Positions 46,720-56,141 of a stretch of 64,000 bases of DNA are shown piece by piece. Source of the DNA: Sulfidibacter corallicola (GTDB lineage Bacteria > Acidobacteriota > Holophagae > Acanthopleuribacterales > Acanthopleuribacteraceae); the NCBI RefSeq assembly GCF_017498545.1, contig NZ_CP071793.1, positions 1,860,001 to 1,924,000 on the forward strand, in the 5' to 3' direction. The first letter of the stretch is position 1; every line of letters starts with the position of its first letter. The notes under the pieces are model-generated. The model did no database searches, was not told the origin of the DNA, and saw only the letters and a program-made list of their open reading frames with translations. The translations under genes were made by a program, and so were the position numbers.

Positions 46720-48903
46720 GTGAAAGACCTCAAATGGCTTGGCCCCGTAGAGCCGGTGACCCGATTGACGCCGGAGGGCCAACCGCTTTTCGACATTTTG
46801 GAGATTCGGTTCGAACAGGCCGTGTCGCAGCTCGATCGCTACTGTTTCCAGTTGTCCTCGTTCGAAAAAGACCTTCAGATCGAGGACTTTCTGCACAAAT
46901 CGGCACAGTTCTCCGTGCTTTGCGGCGCCAATATGGACGTGGAAAAAAAGTACCGTGGCGTGATCACCCACTTCAGCATTTGCCCCACCAGGTACGGCAA
47001 GAAGGTGAGCGGCAAGCCGGGAAGTCAGGAAAAGTACACCTACGAGATCGAAGTGCGGCCGTCGCTTTGGTTGTTGACCCGCAACCTCGATTCGCGCGTG
47101 TTCACACGCCGGGGGACCGTGGTCGACATCGTGACGGAAGTGCTGAAGTCGGCCGGGATCGCCCACGAATGGAAACTCCTGAAGGGTAACCGGAAGCGAG
47201 CGTACCGCGATCGCGAATTCTGCGTGCAGTACCGGGAGACGGACTACGACTTCATGCGTCGCCTGCTGGCGGAGGAAGGGATCTGGTTCTCCTTCGATCG
47301 CGTCGAGGATCGGGTGGTGTTCTACGACGGCCTGCAGGAGGTGACCGCCTCGTGGCCGCAAAAGGAGATGGAGTACAACGAGGACAAGTCGTTCATGATC
47401 GGGCGGAGCCATCTGGAGCGCATCACGGATTTCCGCTACACGCGGTCGATCGGGGTGGGCGACTTCGAAATTCAGGATTACAACTACGAAACGGCCGACG
47501 TGGATTTGAGCTTTCCTCAAGTGGGGAAAAAGGCACCCTTGTACAAGAAGCACCACATCTACGAGCATACCGCCGAGTTTCGCAAGGAACCGTTCGGCAG
47601 GCAGAAGAGCGAAGAGCTGCTACACGCCGAGAACGCCCGCACCAAGGTGGCGAAGGGCAAGGGATTGTGCCGATCCCTGGAGGCCGGCGACCGGACAACC
47701 ATGACCCACCACTTCCACGAGGCCTTCAACGTCGCCTGGTTCGTGACCCAACTGGAAGTCAAGGCGCAACAAGGCGATTACCACGTGACCTTCGAGGCGT
47801 TGCCCATTTCCGAACCTTACCGACCACCGCGGCTCACCGGGCTTCGACCGCACATTTCGGGCGTGCAGACCGCGACGGTCACCGGCCCCCAGAACCGCAA
47901 GGTGTATCACGACGAATTGGGTCGCTGTAAGATCCACTTCCATTGGGACCGCTTGAATCCCAAATCGGAGCAGGCCTCCATGTGGGTGCGCGTCTCGGAG
48001 GGTTATGCCGGGCCGAAATACGGGACCCAGTTCATCCCGAGGGTGGGTCACGAGGTCCTGGTCAGTTTCGTCGACGGCAATCCGGACCATCCGGTCGTGA
48101 CCGGCAGGGTCTACAACAGCCAGAACAAACCTCCGCTGGGTCCGGGCAAGCGCTTCCAGAACATCATCAAGACCATCAAGGACAACCACCTGCTCTTCGA
48201 TGACAGCGACGGCAACGAGCTGTTGGAACTGCGTGCCCAATGCAACATGAACACGCTGGTGCTCAACGACAGCACGGAGACCGTGGGCGCCCGGAAAGTG
48301 GTCACCGTGAAGGAAAAGGACTACGTGGAAACGGTGGAAAAGGGCAGCAAGTTCCAGACGATCCATGGCGATCACCAGCGCATCGTCAAAGAGGGCAACG
48401 ACGTGATTCAGGTCCAGAAGGGCTACATGCTGCGCGAGGTCAAGTACAGCGAAACCCGCATCGTCAGCGACGGCGGCCGGGACACGGGCATCGGCGGCAA
48501 CGACACCCTGCACGTTTCCGGGGGCTATTCTCTGGTGGTGGGCGCGCCCAAACCGAAGGCCGGATCGATCGGGTCGTCCTCGGGCGGCAACCCCGACCAC
48601 ACCGTATCGGTGGCCAAGGGTAAGGCCGACCTGACCGCCGGCAAGGGCCGGACCGTCGTGGTGGAAAAAGGCAATTACCGGGCGGCCGTGAAGAAAGGCA
48701 GCATCGCCTTCAAAGCGCCTTCGGGATCGATGGTGGGCAACGCCAAACAGATTAGTTTGGAGGCGGAAAAGTCGATCATGCTGAAAGTCGGCAAGAACTT
48801 CATCGCCATCATGCCCGACAAAATCATTCTCAACGGCCTCAACATCGCCAGCACGTCGCTCGGCAAACACGAAATCGCGGGCGCCCTGGTCACCATCAAC
48901 TGA
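46720..48903 (+). CDS. vgrG: VgrG spike protein (T6SS-like, TssI)
   Basis: The 727-aa protein has the VgrG layout. The gp27-like region spans about 1-390: FSVLCGANMDVEKKYRGVITHFS, RVFTRRGTVVDIVTEVLKSAGI, RDREFCVQYRETDYDFMRRLLAEEGIWFSF. A gp5-like OB fold spans about 400-470 (HDELGRCKIHFHWDRLNPKSEQASMWVRVSEGYAGPKYGTQFIPRVGHEVLVSFVDGNPDHPVVTGRVYN). A beta-helix needle with repeated short strands (TVKEKDYVETVEKGSKF and on) ends at GALVTIN. No extra enzymatic domain follows. GTG 46720 has GAGGAG upstream. It leads a cassette with the TPR adaptor and PAAR-RHS toxin, so it is the carrier for that toxin. No other T6SS gene lies in the window. Confidence 0.95.
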   Translation: MKDLKWLGPVEPVTRLTPEGQPLFDILEIRFEQAVSQLDRYCFQLSSFEKDLQIEDFLHKSAQFSVLCGANMDVEKKYRGVITHFSICPTRYGKKVSGKPGSQEKYTYEIEVRPSLWLLTRNLDSRVFTRRGTVVDIVTEVLKSAGIAHEWKLLKGNRKRAYRDREFCVQYRETDYDFMRRLLAEEGIWFSFDRVEDRVVFYDGLQEVTASWPQKEMEYNEDKSFMIGRSHLERITDFRYTRSIGVGDFEIQDYNYETADVDLSFPQVGKKAPLYKKHHIYEHTAEFRKEPFGRQKSEELLHAENARTKVAKGKGLCRSLEAGDRTTMTHHFHEAFNVAWFVTQLEVKAQQGDYHVTFEALPISEPYRPPRLTGLRPHISGVQTATVTGPQNRKVYHDELGRCKIHFHWDRLNPKSEQASMWVRVSEGYAGPKYGTQFIPRVGHEVLVSFVDGNPDHPVVTGRVYNSQNKPPLGPGKRFQNIIKTIKDNHLLFDDSDGNELLELRAQCNMNTLVLNDSTETVGARKVVTVKEKDYVETVEKGSKFQTIHGDHQRIVKEGNDVIQVQKGYMLREVKYSETRIVSDGGRDTGIGGNDTLHVSGGYSLVVGAPKPKAGSIGSSSGGNPDHTVSVAKGKADLTAGKGRTVVVEKGNYRAAVKKGSIAFKAPSGSMVGNAKQISLEAEKSIMLKVGKNFIAIMPDKIILNGLNIASTSLGKHEIAGALVTIN

Positions 48904-48931
48904 TGCCGTTCAAAGTGGGGCCAAGCTCGAT

Positions 48932-48988
48932 CTCATGGATGACCATGAGGTGTGGAACCTAGGGTGGGAAGACCGGCCGATCGGCCGG
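48932..48988. repeat. Two strong hairpins between vgrG and the adaptor gene
   Basis: CTCATGG/CCATGAG (48932-48949, four-base loop) is a perfect 7-bp hairpin. CCGGCCGATCGGCCGG (48973-48988) is a perfect 16-bp palindrome. Both lie in the 101-bp gap and could attenuate transcription or protect mRNA, setting unequal amounts of spike and adaptor. Confidence 0.6.
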
Positions 48989-49004
48989 GATTGTGAGGTG
49001 ATTC

Positions 49005-50678
49005 TTGTTTCAACTCATCGACTCGATTCGTCAACGGTGTGACGACTTCATCGATTACGCCGATGGATCGCTGCTCCTCTTGCAATCGAACGCCTTGGAA
49101 GCGGGCGCCGCGCTTCGCGTACTCTCGGATCGGGATCGGGTGGACGACTACAACCTGTACTGGCTGGTCGGTGAGGACTTTACCGGCGTGGACGCCCTCG
49201 CCGATCACATCGAGGATCGGTTGGGGCGCGACTATCAGTGCTATCTGATGGACCTGAAAATGAAATCGTTCGGGGCCGGCCAAGGCGACGGTGAGGACGC
49301 GATACCGGATCCCTTCGACGGTATGGACCTTTCGTCTTCGCAGGATTCGGAAGATCATCCCGAACTCGCGGACGACCCGCTGGCGGATGATCCCCACACC
49401 ATGTTCCTGGATCTGGGCCTCGCCCACACGGCCGTCACCCCCACGCCTTCGAATCTCGCCGGCGGCGCCCATGTCGCGGCGTTGGACCCCTCGCCGGAAA
49501 TGCCCGAGCCGGTCGAGGACCTGTTCGGAGACCTGGACCTCGATGAGGGAGGTTCCGATTCGGGCGAGGACGCCACCCAGGAGCTCATGGCCTTGCTGGA
49601 AGGCGGCCTGGAGCTCCCGCCCGGGCGAGCGGAAGCGATTCAGGAGCATATGTCACAGTTCGAGCGGGAACTGAGCCCCGCTGAAATCGCCGTGATGACC
49701 GCGGAGCTGGATCCGCCGCAACCGCCGCCGCCGAAAACGGTTCCGGAAGAGGAACTGACACCGGAAGCGCGGGTGATGCGTTGCGTGCGCTACCTTCTCG
49801 GATTCCTGCCGCGCGGTTCCAGTAACCGTTTGGTTTTGGGCTTGTTGCCAGGAGAGATCGAGGATCGCGAGCGCTTGTTGGGTTTGCTGGAATACATTTT
49901 GGCGCAACCGGAAGCGGGCCAGGATTCCCAACTCTGCATGATTGCGCGCGACCAGCCCGGAAGTGTCGAATGTGCCCCGGAACTCTTGGAGCGACCCGAC
50001 GTGGCGGCATTCGAGTCGGTGTTCGACGAAGCCGGCGCCGATGCCGAAATCGCCGCGCGTCTCGAGGACCCCGAGATCCCGATGGAGGAACGAATCGGGC
50101 TGCTGTACATGGGCGCGACGCGCGACGCCCAGGCCGCGCGACGCAATCCGGCCGAGGCCAAGTTCGAAGACATGCTCGTCCTGCTGGCGGAACGACCTCA
50201 ATCGACGATGGAGACCCTGGCCCACATGGGTCTGGGCGACCTGTGCATGCGCCACAACGAGTGGCCCGAGGCCCTGGCCTGCTACGAAAAGGCCGCCCGC
50301 GCGGTGGTGGTGGAAGAGCGGTCGATGCTGCACCTGGAAGTGTCCCGCAAACTGGGGGAGGCCTACTTCTACCTGCAGCGCTACGACGAGGCCGAGTGGG
50401 CCTACGGCGCGGTCGTCAACCTGGCCTCGGAAGCGGAAAAACCGGATCTCATGCTCGAGGCCGTGGAACGGATCGGCGTGTGCCGCGCCAAGCAGGATGA
50501 TTGGCGGAACGCGGCCGAAACCTGGCAGGTCGGCGTCGACCTGGCCCGCGACCACCGCCAACCCGATGCGGAACGCACCCTGCTCAAGCACCTCAAGAAG
50601 GCCTGGTCGCTCCTGAACTGCAAAACCGAAAAAATGCGCGTGGCCCAGGCCCTGAAACAGGTCGGCGCGGCAACTTGA
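49005..50678 (+). CDS. TPR-containing adaptor/chaperone-like protein of the VgrG-RHS cassette
   Basis: The 557-aa protein starts at TTG 49005 (GAGGTG upstream). Residues 1-85 form a small globular domain (FQLIDSIRQRCDDFIDY, DYNLYWLVGEDFTGVDALADHIEDRLG), then an acidic low-complexity stretch (about 90-240). A helical middle follows, and a TPR array lies near 390-530 (TLAHMGLGDLCMRHNEWPEALACYEKAAR, LEVSRKLGEAYFYLQRYDEAEWAYGAVV, RIGVCRAKQDDWRNAAETW). It sits between vgrG and the PAAR-RHS gene, with 36 bp to the latter, where effector adaptors of several types are found. I cannot place it in a named adaptor family. An adaptor role is inference from position and TPRs. Confidence 0.65.
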   Translation: MFQLIDSIRQRCDDFIDYADGSLLLLQSNALEAGAALRVLSDRDRVDDYNLYWLVGEDFTGVDALADHIEDRLGRDYQCYLMDLKMKSFGAGQGDGEDAIPDPFDGMDLSSSQDSEDHPELADDPLADDPHTMFLDLGLAHTAVTPTPSNLAGGAHVAALDPSPEMPEPVEDLFGDLDLDEGGSDSGEDATQELMALLEGGLELPPGRAEAIQEHMSQFERELSPAEIAVMTAELDPPQPPPPKTVPEEELTPEARVMRCVRYLLGFLPRGSSNRLVLGLLPGEIEDRERLLGLLEYILAQPEAGQDSQLCMIARDQPGSVECAPELLERPDVAAFESVFDEAGADAEIAARLEDPEIPMEERIGLLYMGATRDAQAARRNPAEAKFEDMLVLLAERPQSTMETLAHMGLGDLCMRHNEWPEALACYEKAARAVVVEERSMLHLEVSRKLGEAYFYLQRYDEAEWAYGAVVNLASEAEKPDLMLEAVERIGVCRAKQDDWRNAAETWQVGVDLARDHRQPDAERTLLKHLKKAWSLLNCKTEKMRVAQALKQVGAAT

Positions 50679-50714
50679 TGAGCGCGTCCCGCGCACGAGG
50701 AACAAGGTGACAAC

Positions 50715-53700
50715 ATGGCAGGTGTAAAAGTCGTCAAACTGGCCAATGGTGCCTTTGCCAAGGCCATCCCGCCGACACCCAAAAACGAGATGGAGGGCCG
50801 GCCTCCCAACATGGCCTTCAATGCCAGTCAAAGCATTGCCAAGGTCGTTTCCCTTCCGACCAAGTACCTGATGGATTTCAACTATTGGGTCAATCGGCAG
50901 ATCAGGCCGGTGAACCAATTCGTGAACCAATTGGCCAGCGGCACTCCCTTCACTCAGGCGGCCACGCTGCTCAGCGGGGTCGTCGGCATTCCCCATATGC
51001 ACCCGGGACGAATTCCGATGGTCCCGGTCGGTCCCATTCTGCTCGGTGGATGTGTGCAGGTCTTGATCGAAGGGAAACCCGCGGCGCGCGCCGGTGATTT
51101 GGCCTGGACGCCCACCTGTCTGAGCCTTGCCGGCGGGTGCGGGGTGTTTACCGGATCTTCGAACGTGTTCATCGGAGGAGCCCGTGCGGCGCGCATGGGA
51201 GATATCACCCTCCACTGCGCCAACCAGCCGAATCCCACGCCCGTGAAATGGGTCAACTGGGATATGGTGGCCTACAATTTCCTGCTGCGATGCCTGTTCG
51301 CCGGGGCCGAGTTCGCGGTGGCCTTGGGCGGGCTCGCCGATTTGTATTCCTCCGGCAAGGTCAAGGATCCCGCGATGAGTGCGGCGCTCTCGCTCAGCGG
51401 AAGCATGGCCTTGGCTCAGGTGGGCGTCGACTTGGCTGCGGCCGCCGCGTCGAACATCATCGGCAAGGATCCCTGTGTGCCGACACCCGCTCCCGGTGCG
51501 ATCGTGTTCCCGACGGCTGCCACGGTGCGTATCGGCGGACTGCCCATGCCGCCCTGGGAGTGGCTGATCAAGCCCTTCATGAAACCCCTCAAAAAGCGCT
51601 GGACCCGATTGAAGTTCAAGATCGATCGGAATGTCGGGGTCGTCAGGCGAAGCCAAGCTCGCAAAACCCACAACACCAACGCCCAGTCGAACCAACCCGC
51701 CAAGAATCAGAACCCCGCTCCGGCGCCCACGCCCGCTCCCGCGCCGACGCCTCCCAAACCGCCCGCGCCGACCAAAAAGACACCCAAGAAGAAAGTGGTC
51801 AAGAAAACCAAGAAGAAGGGCAGCCGGAAGAAGGTCAACCAGAAGCTGAATCCCAAGGCCAAGAAGAAACGCAGCCAGGGCAAGTCGGCCCCCAAAAAGA
51901 AAAAGAACAAATTCAACAAGAAGCAGAAGAAGCAGAACCGCCGGAAGGCCACGGAGTACAAGGGCCGCAAGAAGACCCACGGCACCGACAATTGGACGCC
52001 CAAAACGCCGTCGACCAAAAAGCCCAAACCGAAGAAGGTCGTCAAGAAACGCAAGGTGAAGGCCGATCCCGAGCCGATCAAAAAACAGTTCAAAAACAAC
52101 AAGGGAAAAAGCCAACCGAAAAAACCGCGCAACCGCAAGACCAAGAAGGAAAAGGCCAAGGCCAAGAAGGCCAAGACCGCGTACCTGGGCCGCAAGAAAA
52201 CCTTCAACACCCAATCGGTCCCGAACAAGGTCTCCAAGGCCAAGTCGAAGGTCAAAAGCGGCAAGGTCGCCGCGGAAAACCACAAGATCCCCTACAACGG
52301 CTGCCCGATCAGCATGGCCACGGGCGAGGAGGTTCTGAGCCTGCACGACTTCACCTTGCCCGGACCCCTGCCTTTCGATTTCGTGCGCACCTACCGCAGC
52401 GGACACGCGCAGGATTTCGGGTTGGGTCCCGGCTGGACGTTCAGCGGCTGCGAGCGTTTGCGACGCGACGGCGATTGGTGGCTGCTGGAACATGCCGAGG
52501 GTCGCGACCTGTGGTTCGAACCCCTGGAACCCGGTGAGGCCTGCTACCATCGGCGCGAACGACTGACCCTGGCGATGGACGAGTTCGGCGTGCTCTCCCT
52601 GTGGGAGGAGGGCAGCCCGCACCGCCTGTTCGCGGCCTATGGCGACCACTACCTGGTGCATTCGATTCGCGACGGATTCGGCAACGAGCTGGTCTTCGAA
52701 CGCGACGATGCGGGCCTGTGGACCGGCTTGCGTGCCTCCGCCGGTGACGGTTTCACCGTAGCGCGCGGTCCCGATCGGCGCATCCGTTCGATCGTGCCAC
52801 GCGGCAGGGGCGACGAGACCTTCGACGAGGCCTACGCCGCGTTCCGTCACGACGCCAACGGCGATTTGGTGGGCGCCTACGATCGCCTGGGCTTCGGCGA
52901 ACGCTACGCCTATCGCAACCATGTCCTGACGCGGCGGATATTGAAAACGGGATTCAGCTTCCACTTCGAGTGGGATCGCCACGACATTCACGGGCGCTGC
53001 CTGCGCAACTGGGGCGACAACGGTTGTTACGACTACCGTTTCGACTACGACGCGGACGGCCTTTCGTCCTCGGTGACCAACTCCCTGGGCGCGGTTCGCC
53101 AATACCGATTCGACGAATTCGGGCACCTGATCGAGGAAATCGATCCGGTGGGAGCCCGGACGGTCTACCACCACAACGCCGAAGGCGACATGACCTGCCA
53201 GATCGATCCGCTGGGATTCGAAACCCGGTTCGATTACGACGAGCGCGGCCGACTGATCGAAGTGGTCGATGCCCTGGGCTACGGCGTGGCATTCGATCAC
53301 GATGCGCTCGGGAATTCGGACGCCATGAAGGATGCGGCCGGTCACGAGTGGTATCGCGCGTTCGGCGAGCACGGTGCGGTGACGGAAAGCTGGGATGCGC
53401 TGGATCGGCGCACGGCCTATTCGTACGACGTCTTCGGCCAGGTGACCGGTGTGGAACTTCCCGGCGATCGACACATCGAACGCAGCTACAACCACCGCCA
53501 CGAGTTGATTGGCGAGAAGGCTCCGGGCGGCCAGGTGACGCGCTACCAATACGACGACTACGGCCACCTGGCGGCGGTACTCCATCCCGACGGCACCCGC
53601 ACCCGCCTCGACCACGACCCCCTGGGCCAACTGATTCGCCTTCGACGCGCCGACGGTACCGAGATCTTCGCGGTCTACGACGAGAACGGTAACATTACCC

Positions 53701-55661
53701 GCGTTCGTGACGAATCGGGCCGGGAAACCCACTATCGTCATTTCGGCATGAACCAGGTCGGTGAGCGTCGCGATCCCGATGGCGGCGTGGTCCGCTATCA
53801 CTACGATTCCGAGCGGAACCTGACCGAGATCGTCAACCAGAAGGGCGAATCCTGGCGGTTTCGTTACGACGCCTGTGAGCGCCTGATCCACGAGGTCGGC
53901 TTCGACGGGCGCCAGTGGCACTACCGCTACGATGCCGCGGGCCGATTGCTGGAACGCGAGGAAGATGGCGAAGTGAAATTGACCTATGTTCGCGATGCCC
54001 TGGGTCGGGTGGTTCATCTGGTGGCGCGCGACCTGGTGCGGGATCTGGTGGTGTGGCAGGTGTTCGACTACGACCAGGTAGGCAATCTGGTGGTGGCCGA
54101 CAACCCGCACCGTCGCCTGCGTTTCCGCTACGACCCCATGGGCCACATGATCGAGGAGTGGCAGGACGACGAGTTGTTGCTGCACCGCCACAATCCGGCC
54201 GGGGAACGGCTGTCGACGTTGATGCCCGACGGCAGCGAGTTGTGTTTCGAACGCGACGCGAGCGGCCGCTGCCGCCAGATTCGGTACGGAGCCCTGCAGT
54301 TGGCGGATTTCACTCGCGATGCCCTGGGCCGGGAAACGGCGCGGCGGCTGGGGAACGGCATGCGCGCCGTGCGCGGCTACGATGCCGTGGGCCGAATGCG
54401 CAGCCATTGGCTCGAAGATCGGCACTATCCGCTGGCCATGCTTCGCCAAGCCGCCTATCACTACGATCCCGTTGGCAACCTGCTTCGCATCGAGGACGAG
54501 CAGCGCGGCGACATCCGCTTCGAGTACGGAGTCGACGATCGCCTTCGCGGCGTCGAAGGCCATGCCACCGAAGTCTTTCGATTCGACGCCACCGGCAACC
54601 CCATTTCGCGGCCGGGTGCGGAAGGGGCCGAAGCCCTCGCCAGCACCGGGAATCGCTTGGTCCAGCTCTCGTCCAGGCGCTACGTCTACGATCGACGGGG
54701 CAACCTGACCCATCGCCGGCAGTCCGGGCCCCAACGCACCGAGACGCGCTTTTTCTACGACCCGCTCAACCAGATGAAAGCCAGCGAACGCGCCGGTATC
54801 CGCACCGAATATCGCTACGACGCCTTGGGACGCCGCGTTGCCAAACAGACCGAAGGCGAGGAGATCCAATACTATTGGTGTGGGAATCAATTACTATGGG
54901 AAGATCGCGACGGCGAGCGGATCGTCCACATTTGCGATCCGGACGAGGAGTGGCCGCTGGCACGCATTGCCGGCGAGGAGGTCACCTTCTACCACTGCGA
55001 CCACCTGGGAATGCCGACCGACATGATCAACGAAAACGGGCGACTGGTTTGGTCGGGTCGATACCGAGCCTACGGACGCCTGGCGGAAGCGTCTCCGGCC
55101 CGAGTGGAGAACCCGTGGCGCTTTCCCGGCCAGTACGAAGACGAGGAGACCGGGCTCCACTACAACCGGTTCCGGTATTACGATCCGGAGTGCGGGCGGT
55201 TCACGACGCAGGACCCCATCGGCCTGGCCGGCGGGCTCAATCCCTACGAATACGCGCCGAACCCCACGCGCTGGATCGATCCCCTGGGGTTGTGCAAGGA
55301 AGGCAAGTTCGTGAATCACCAAGTGGAGGCCAAATACCAACGCTACATGGAGTCCAAGCAGAAAGCCGGCGACGCGTTCATGAACCGGGCCGACTGGCAC
55401 AAGCAGCAATGGCCGCTGATGCAGCATCGCGTCATGAGGCAAGCCTATCAGGTGGCGCACGGCATGCCCTCGCACGCCAAGTTCCGCACCGGCGACGTCA
55501 AGCTCACGCCGGAGCTGAAGCATTGGATGAAGTACGAGGCCAAGCGCACCGCGCAAAAGAACGGTGCCGATCAGGGCATGCTGGTGGTGCACGGCGGCAA
55601 GGTCGATCCGGCGGTAATCAAGTTCGCCGAGCAGCACGGCATCGTCGTCAAGCGCTATTGA
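50715..55661 (+). CDS. PAAR-RHS polymorphic toxin with Lys-rich linker and nuclease-like tip
   Basis: The 1648-aa protein has a PAAR-like N-terminal region (about 85-290: GIPHMHPGRIPMVPVGPILLGG, GGCGVFTGSSNVFIGGARAARMGD, TAATVRIGGLPMPP) with hydrophobic segments near 185-250. A Pro/Ala then strongly basic linker (about 331-518) follows, then a DUF6531/RHS start (CPISMATGEEVLSLHDFTLPGP), many YD repeats, and the RHS-core end FRYYDPECGRFTTQDPIGLAGG...DPLGL. The variable tip is about 120 residues (CKEGKFVNHQ to KRY). Its tail has Asp1594, then Glu1608-Ala-Lys1610 and a strand-helix LVVHGGKVDPAVIKFAEQHG, resembling a PD-(D/E)xK/Mrr-type nuclease. ATG 50715 has AAGGTG upstream. It is delivered by the neighbouring VgrG. 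No immunity gene is recognised next to it. Confidence 0.9.
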   Translation: MAGVKVVKLANGAFAKAIPPTPKNEMEGRPPNMAFNASQSIAKVVSLPTKYLMDFNYWVNRQIRPVNQFVNQLASGTPFTQAATLLSGVVGIPHMHPGRIPMVPVGPILLGGCVQVLIEGKPAARAGDLAWTPTCLSLAGGCGVFTGSSNVFIGGARAARMGDITLHCANQPNPTPVKWVNWDMVAYNFLLRCLFAGAEFAVALGGLADLYSSGKVKDPAMSAALSLSGSMALAQVGVDLAAAAASNIIGKDPCVPTPAPGAIVFPTAATVRIGGLPMPPWEWLIKPFMKPLKKRWTRLKFKIDRNVGVVRRSQARKTHNTNAQSNQPAKNQNPAPAPTPAPAPTPPKPPAPTKKTPKKKVVKKTKKKGSRKKVNQKLNPKAKKKRSQGKSAPKKKKNKFNKKQKKQNRRKATEYKGRKKTHGTDNWTPKTPSTKKPKPKKVVKKRKVKADPEPIKKQFKNNKGKSQPKKPRNRKTKKEKAKAKKAKTAYLGRKKTFNTQSVPNKVSKAKSKVKSGKVAAENHKIPYNGCPISMATGEEVLSLHDFTLPGPLPFDFVRTYRSGHAQDFGLGPGWTFSGCERLRRDGDWWLLEHAEGRDLWFEPLEPGEACYHRRERLTLAMDEFGVLSLWEEGSPHRLFAAYGDHYLVHSIRDGFGNELVFERDDAGLWTGLRASAGDGFTVARGPDRRIRSIVPRGRGDETFDEAYAAFRHDANGDLVGAYDRLGFGERYAYRNHVLTRRILKTGFSFHFEWDRHDIHGRCLRNWGDNGCYDYRFDYDADGLSSSVTNSLGAVRQYRFDEFGHLIEEIDPVGARTVYHHNAEGDMTCQIDPLGFETRFDYDERGRLIEVVDALGYGVAFDHDALGNSDAMKDAAGHEWYRAFGEHGAVTESWDALDRRTAYSYDVFGQVTGVELPGDRHIERSYNHRHELIGEKAPGGQVTRYQYDDYGHLAAVLHPDGTRTRLDHDPLGQLIRLRRADGTEIFAVYDENGNITRVRDESGRETHYRHFGMNQVGERRDPDGGVVRYHYDSERNLTEIVNQKGESWRFRYDACERLIHEVGFDGRQWHYRYDAAGRLLEREEDGEVKLTYVRDALGRVVHLVARDLVRDLVVWQVFDYDQVGNLVVADNPHRRLRFRYDPMGHMIEEWQDDELLLHRHNPAGERLSTLMPDGSELCFERDASGRCRQIRYGALQLADFTRDALGRETARRLGNGMRAVRGYDAVGRMRSHWLEDRHYPLAMLRQAAYHYDPVGNLLRIEDEQRGDIRFEYGVDDRLRGVEGHATEVFRFDATGNPISRPGAEGAEALASTGNRLVQLSSRRYVYDRRGNLTHRRQSGPQRTETRFFYDPLNQMKASERAGIRTEYRYDALGRRVAKQTEGEEIQYYWCGNQLLWEDRDGERIVHICDPDEEWPLARIAGEEVTFYHCDHLGMPTDMINENGRLVWSGRYRAYGRLAEASPARVENPWRFPGQYEDEETGLHYNRFRYYDPECGRFTTQDPIGLAGGLNPYEYAPNPTRWIDPLGLCKEGKFVNHQVEAKYQRYMESKQKAGDAFMNRADWHKQQWPLMQHRVMRQAYQVAHGMPSHAKFRTGDVKLTPELKHWMKYEAKRTAQKNGADQGMLVVHGGKVDPAVIKFAEQHGIVVKRY
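51765..52268 (+). other. Lysine-rich histone-like linker inside the RHS toxin
   Basis: Residues 351-518 of the RHS protein contain roughly two lysines or arginines in every five residues, with almost no hydrophobic residues. It includes two GRKKT-containing repeats (YKGRKKTHGT and YLGRKKTFNT about 75 residues apart). Codons AAG and AAA dominate. The stretch links the PAAR-like head to the RHS shell. Confidence 0.85.
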
Positions 55662-55800
55662 GGAGCGTAGGGTCTTTCTCGGTGCCTTGGGGTTTTAGGG
55701 GATTCCGGGGATGGTCAACTGTCCACACATCAAAAGGTCTCACAAGGCCCAAATCCGATAAATAGGAGTTAGTCGATTATTATAGTAATGTGACGTTTTG

Positions 55801-56061
55801 TCACTGCCCTTTGATGTGTTCAAAAAACTTTTGGATACCTAAGGTGTCGTGCAGGAGTGTGCCTTCGTTTTCCGCGATTTGACGTTCTCCGTCAGCCAGT
55901 AATGAGCGTAATGTGTTTAATTTCATATAATGCACTTGATCCTGGTTTTGTTCCATAAACCGAAGGGCTTCGCAGATGACCTCGCTGGGGTTGTTATATA
56001 ACCCTGTTTCGACTTTGCTTTGGATCAATTTTTCTAATTCTGGTGTAAGTGAAATATGCAT
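55801..56061 (-). CDS. Solitary ParD-like RHH antitoxin
   Basis: The 86-aa protein (MHISLTPELEKLIQSKVETGLYNNPSEVICEALRFMEQNQ) is a clear ParD-family ribbon-helix-helix protein. Start ATG 56061 follows GGGAGGGTTTCA; an upstream start at 56085 is unlikely. Unlike the pair at 32794, no parE follows it on its strand: the 139 bp downstream are non-coding and AT-rich. Base use is AT-richer than its neighbours. It lies directly after the RHS toxin gene on the opposite strand, where an immunity gene might be expected, but its fold gives no reason to call it one. Confidence 0.8.
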   Translation of the reverse strand: MHISLTPELEKLIQSKVETGLYNNPSEVICEALRFMEQNQDQVHYMKLNTLRSLLADGERQIAENEGTLLHDTLGIQKFFEHIKGQ

Positions 56062-56141
56062 TGAAACCCTCCCCCTGACGATCATTTTTTAAGAATTGAC
56101 AATCATTGGTGGGAACTGCTTCCCAAGCCAACAACCCATGC

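Noticed and set aside
49653..54890. Very long minus-strand open frame (about 1745 codons) opposite the RHS gene
   Set aside because: It is the antisense of the RHS and adaptor genes; its composition (Val/Gly/His/Leu-rich) reflects GC-rich codon complement and it has no ribosome site or motif.
46720..55661. Complete type VI secretion locus
   Set aside because: Only vgrG and the PAAR-RHS gene are present; none of the sheath, baseplate or membrane-complex genes are in the window.
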